NCBI GenBank assembly: GCA_900754535.1
Contig: CAAEDF010000136.1
Span: 1-5,480 of the forward strand
DNA from: Clostridia bacterium
GTDB taxonomy: Bacteria > Bacillota > Clostridia > Oscillospirales > CAG-382
DNA: 5,480 bases
Reading direction: 5' to 3'
Positions 5,444 to 5,480 of the stretch are shown here, piece after piece. A program made the position numbers and the translations under genes. Every line of letters begins with the position of its first letter. Position 1 is the stretch's first letter. The notes under the pieces were generated by a model. It worked only from the letters and a program-made list of their open reading frames with translations. It was not told the origin of the DNA and did no database searches.

Positions 5444-5480
5444 CAATATGCGGCGAAAAGATGTAAATATTTTGTAAACA
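5444..5480. other. Non-coding upstream edge
   Basis: This AT-rich stretch up to the window edge has no supported gene. On the minus strand TTTACA occurs twice, 11 bp apart (5478-5473 and 5467-5462), with no suitable -10 box at a proper distance. The end of an upstream gene may lie just outside the window. Confidence 0.5.

Noticed and set aside
5444..5480. A second promoter using one of the TTTACA boxes
   Set aside because: No acceptable -10 hexamer occurs 16-18 bp downstream of either box.
3556..5480. An E. coli-type L4-controlled S10 leader
   Set aside because: That mechanism is described for gammaproteobacteria. I cannot match its specific hairpins here and the organism looks like a Firmicute.
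1..5480. An undescribed multi-gene system, such as defence, mobile or biosynthetic genes
   Set aside because: Every supported gene is a universal ribosomal protein in canonical order with standard length. There is no insertion, foreign gene or repeat array.

Overview
The window is a stretch of the bacterial S10-spc ribosomal protein operon, read entirely on the minus strand (right to left). Twelve genes are present in the canonical order rpsJ-rplC-rplD-rplW-rplB-rpsS-rplV-rpsC-rplP-rpmC-rpsQ-rplN. Eleven are complete, and rplN runs off the left edge after 39 codons. I see no tRNA, rRNA, mobile element, CRISPR array or non-ribosomal gene.

Organism: strong AGGAGG-type Shine-Dalgarno sites stand before every gene. 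The S10 and spc gene groups are joined without a break (23 nt between rpsQ and rplN), the housekeeping promoter is near-consensus, and the protein sequences resemble Firmicutes versions. GC content looks moderate, roughly half. I infer a Clostridia-class Firmicute, perhaps of the Ruminococcaceae/Oscillospiraceae kind. The exact lineage cannot be fixed without a search.

Layout: positions 5480-5219 are non-coding. They hold a strong promoter (TTGACA, 17 bp, extended -10 TGTTATACT) whose -35 box lies in the loop of a perfect 9-bp inverted repeat. A structured 5' leader of about 178 nt follows, with several hairpins and competing pairings, and leads to rpsJ. From rpsJ onwards the genes are packed with gaps of 10-27 nt, with two exceptions. 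The rpsJ-rplC gap is 74 nt and carries a GC hairpin. At two junctions the genes overlap (rplD/rplW by 4 nt, rpsC/rplP by 14 nt). At two junctions the upstream TAG stop codon is fused to the next gene's Shine-Dalgarno sequence (TAGGAGG).

How the genes work together: S10, S19, S3 and S17 are small-subunit proteins. L3, L4, L23, L2, L22, L16, L29 and L14 are large-subunit proteins. Several of the latter surround the peptidyl transferase centre (L2, L3, L4, L16) or the exit tunnel (L4, L22, L23, L29). One promoter and coupled translation would keep them in balance.

The coding part is ordinary core genome. The most interesting parts are the promoter/leader region, which may hold an autoregulatory r-protein leader RNA, and an altered loop in L22. 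I found no evidence of a novel multi-gene system.
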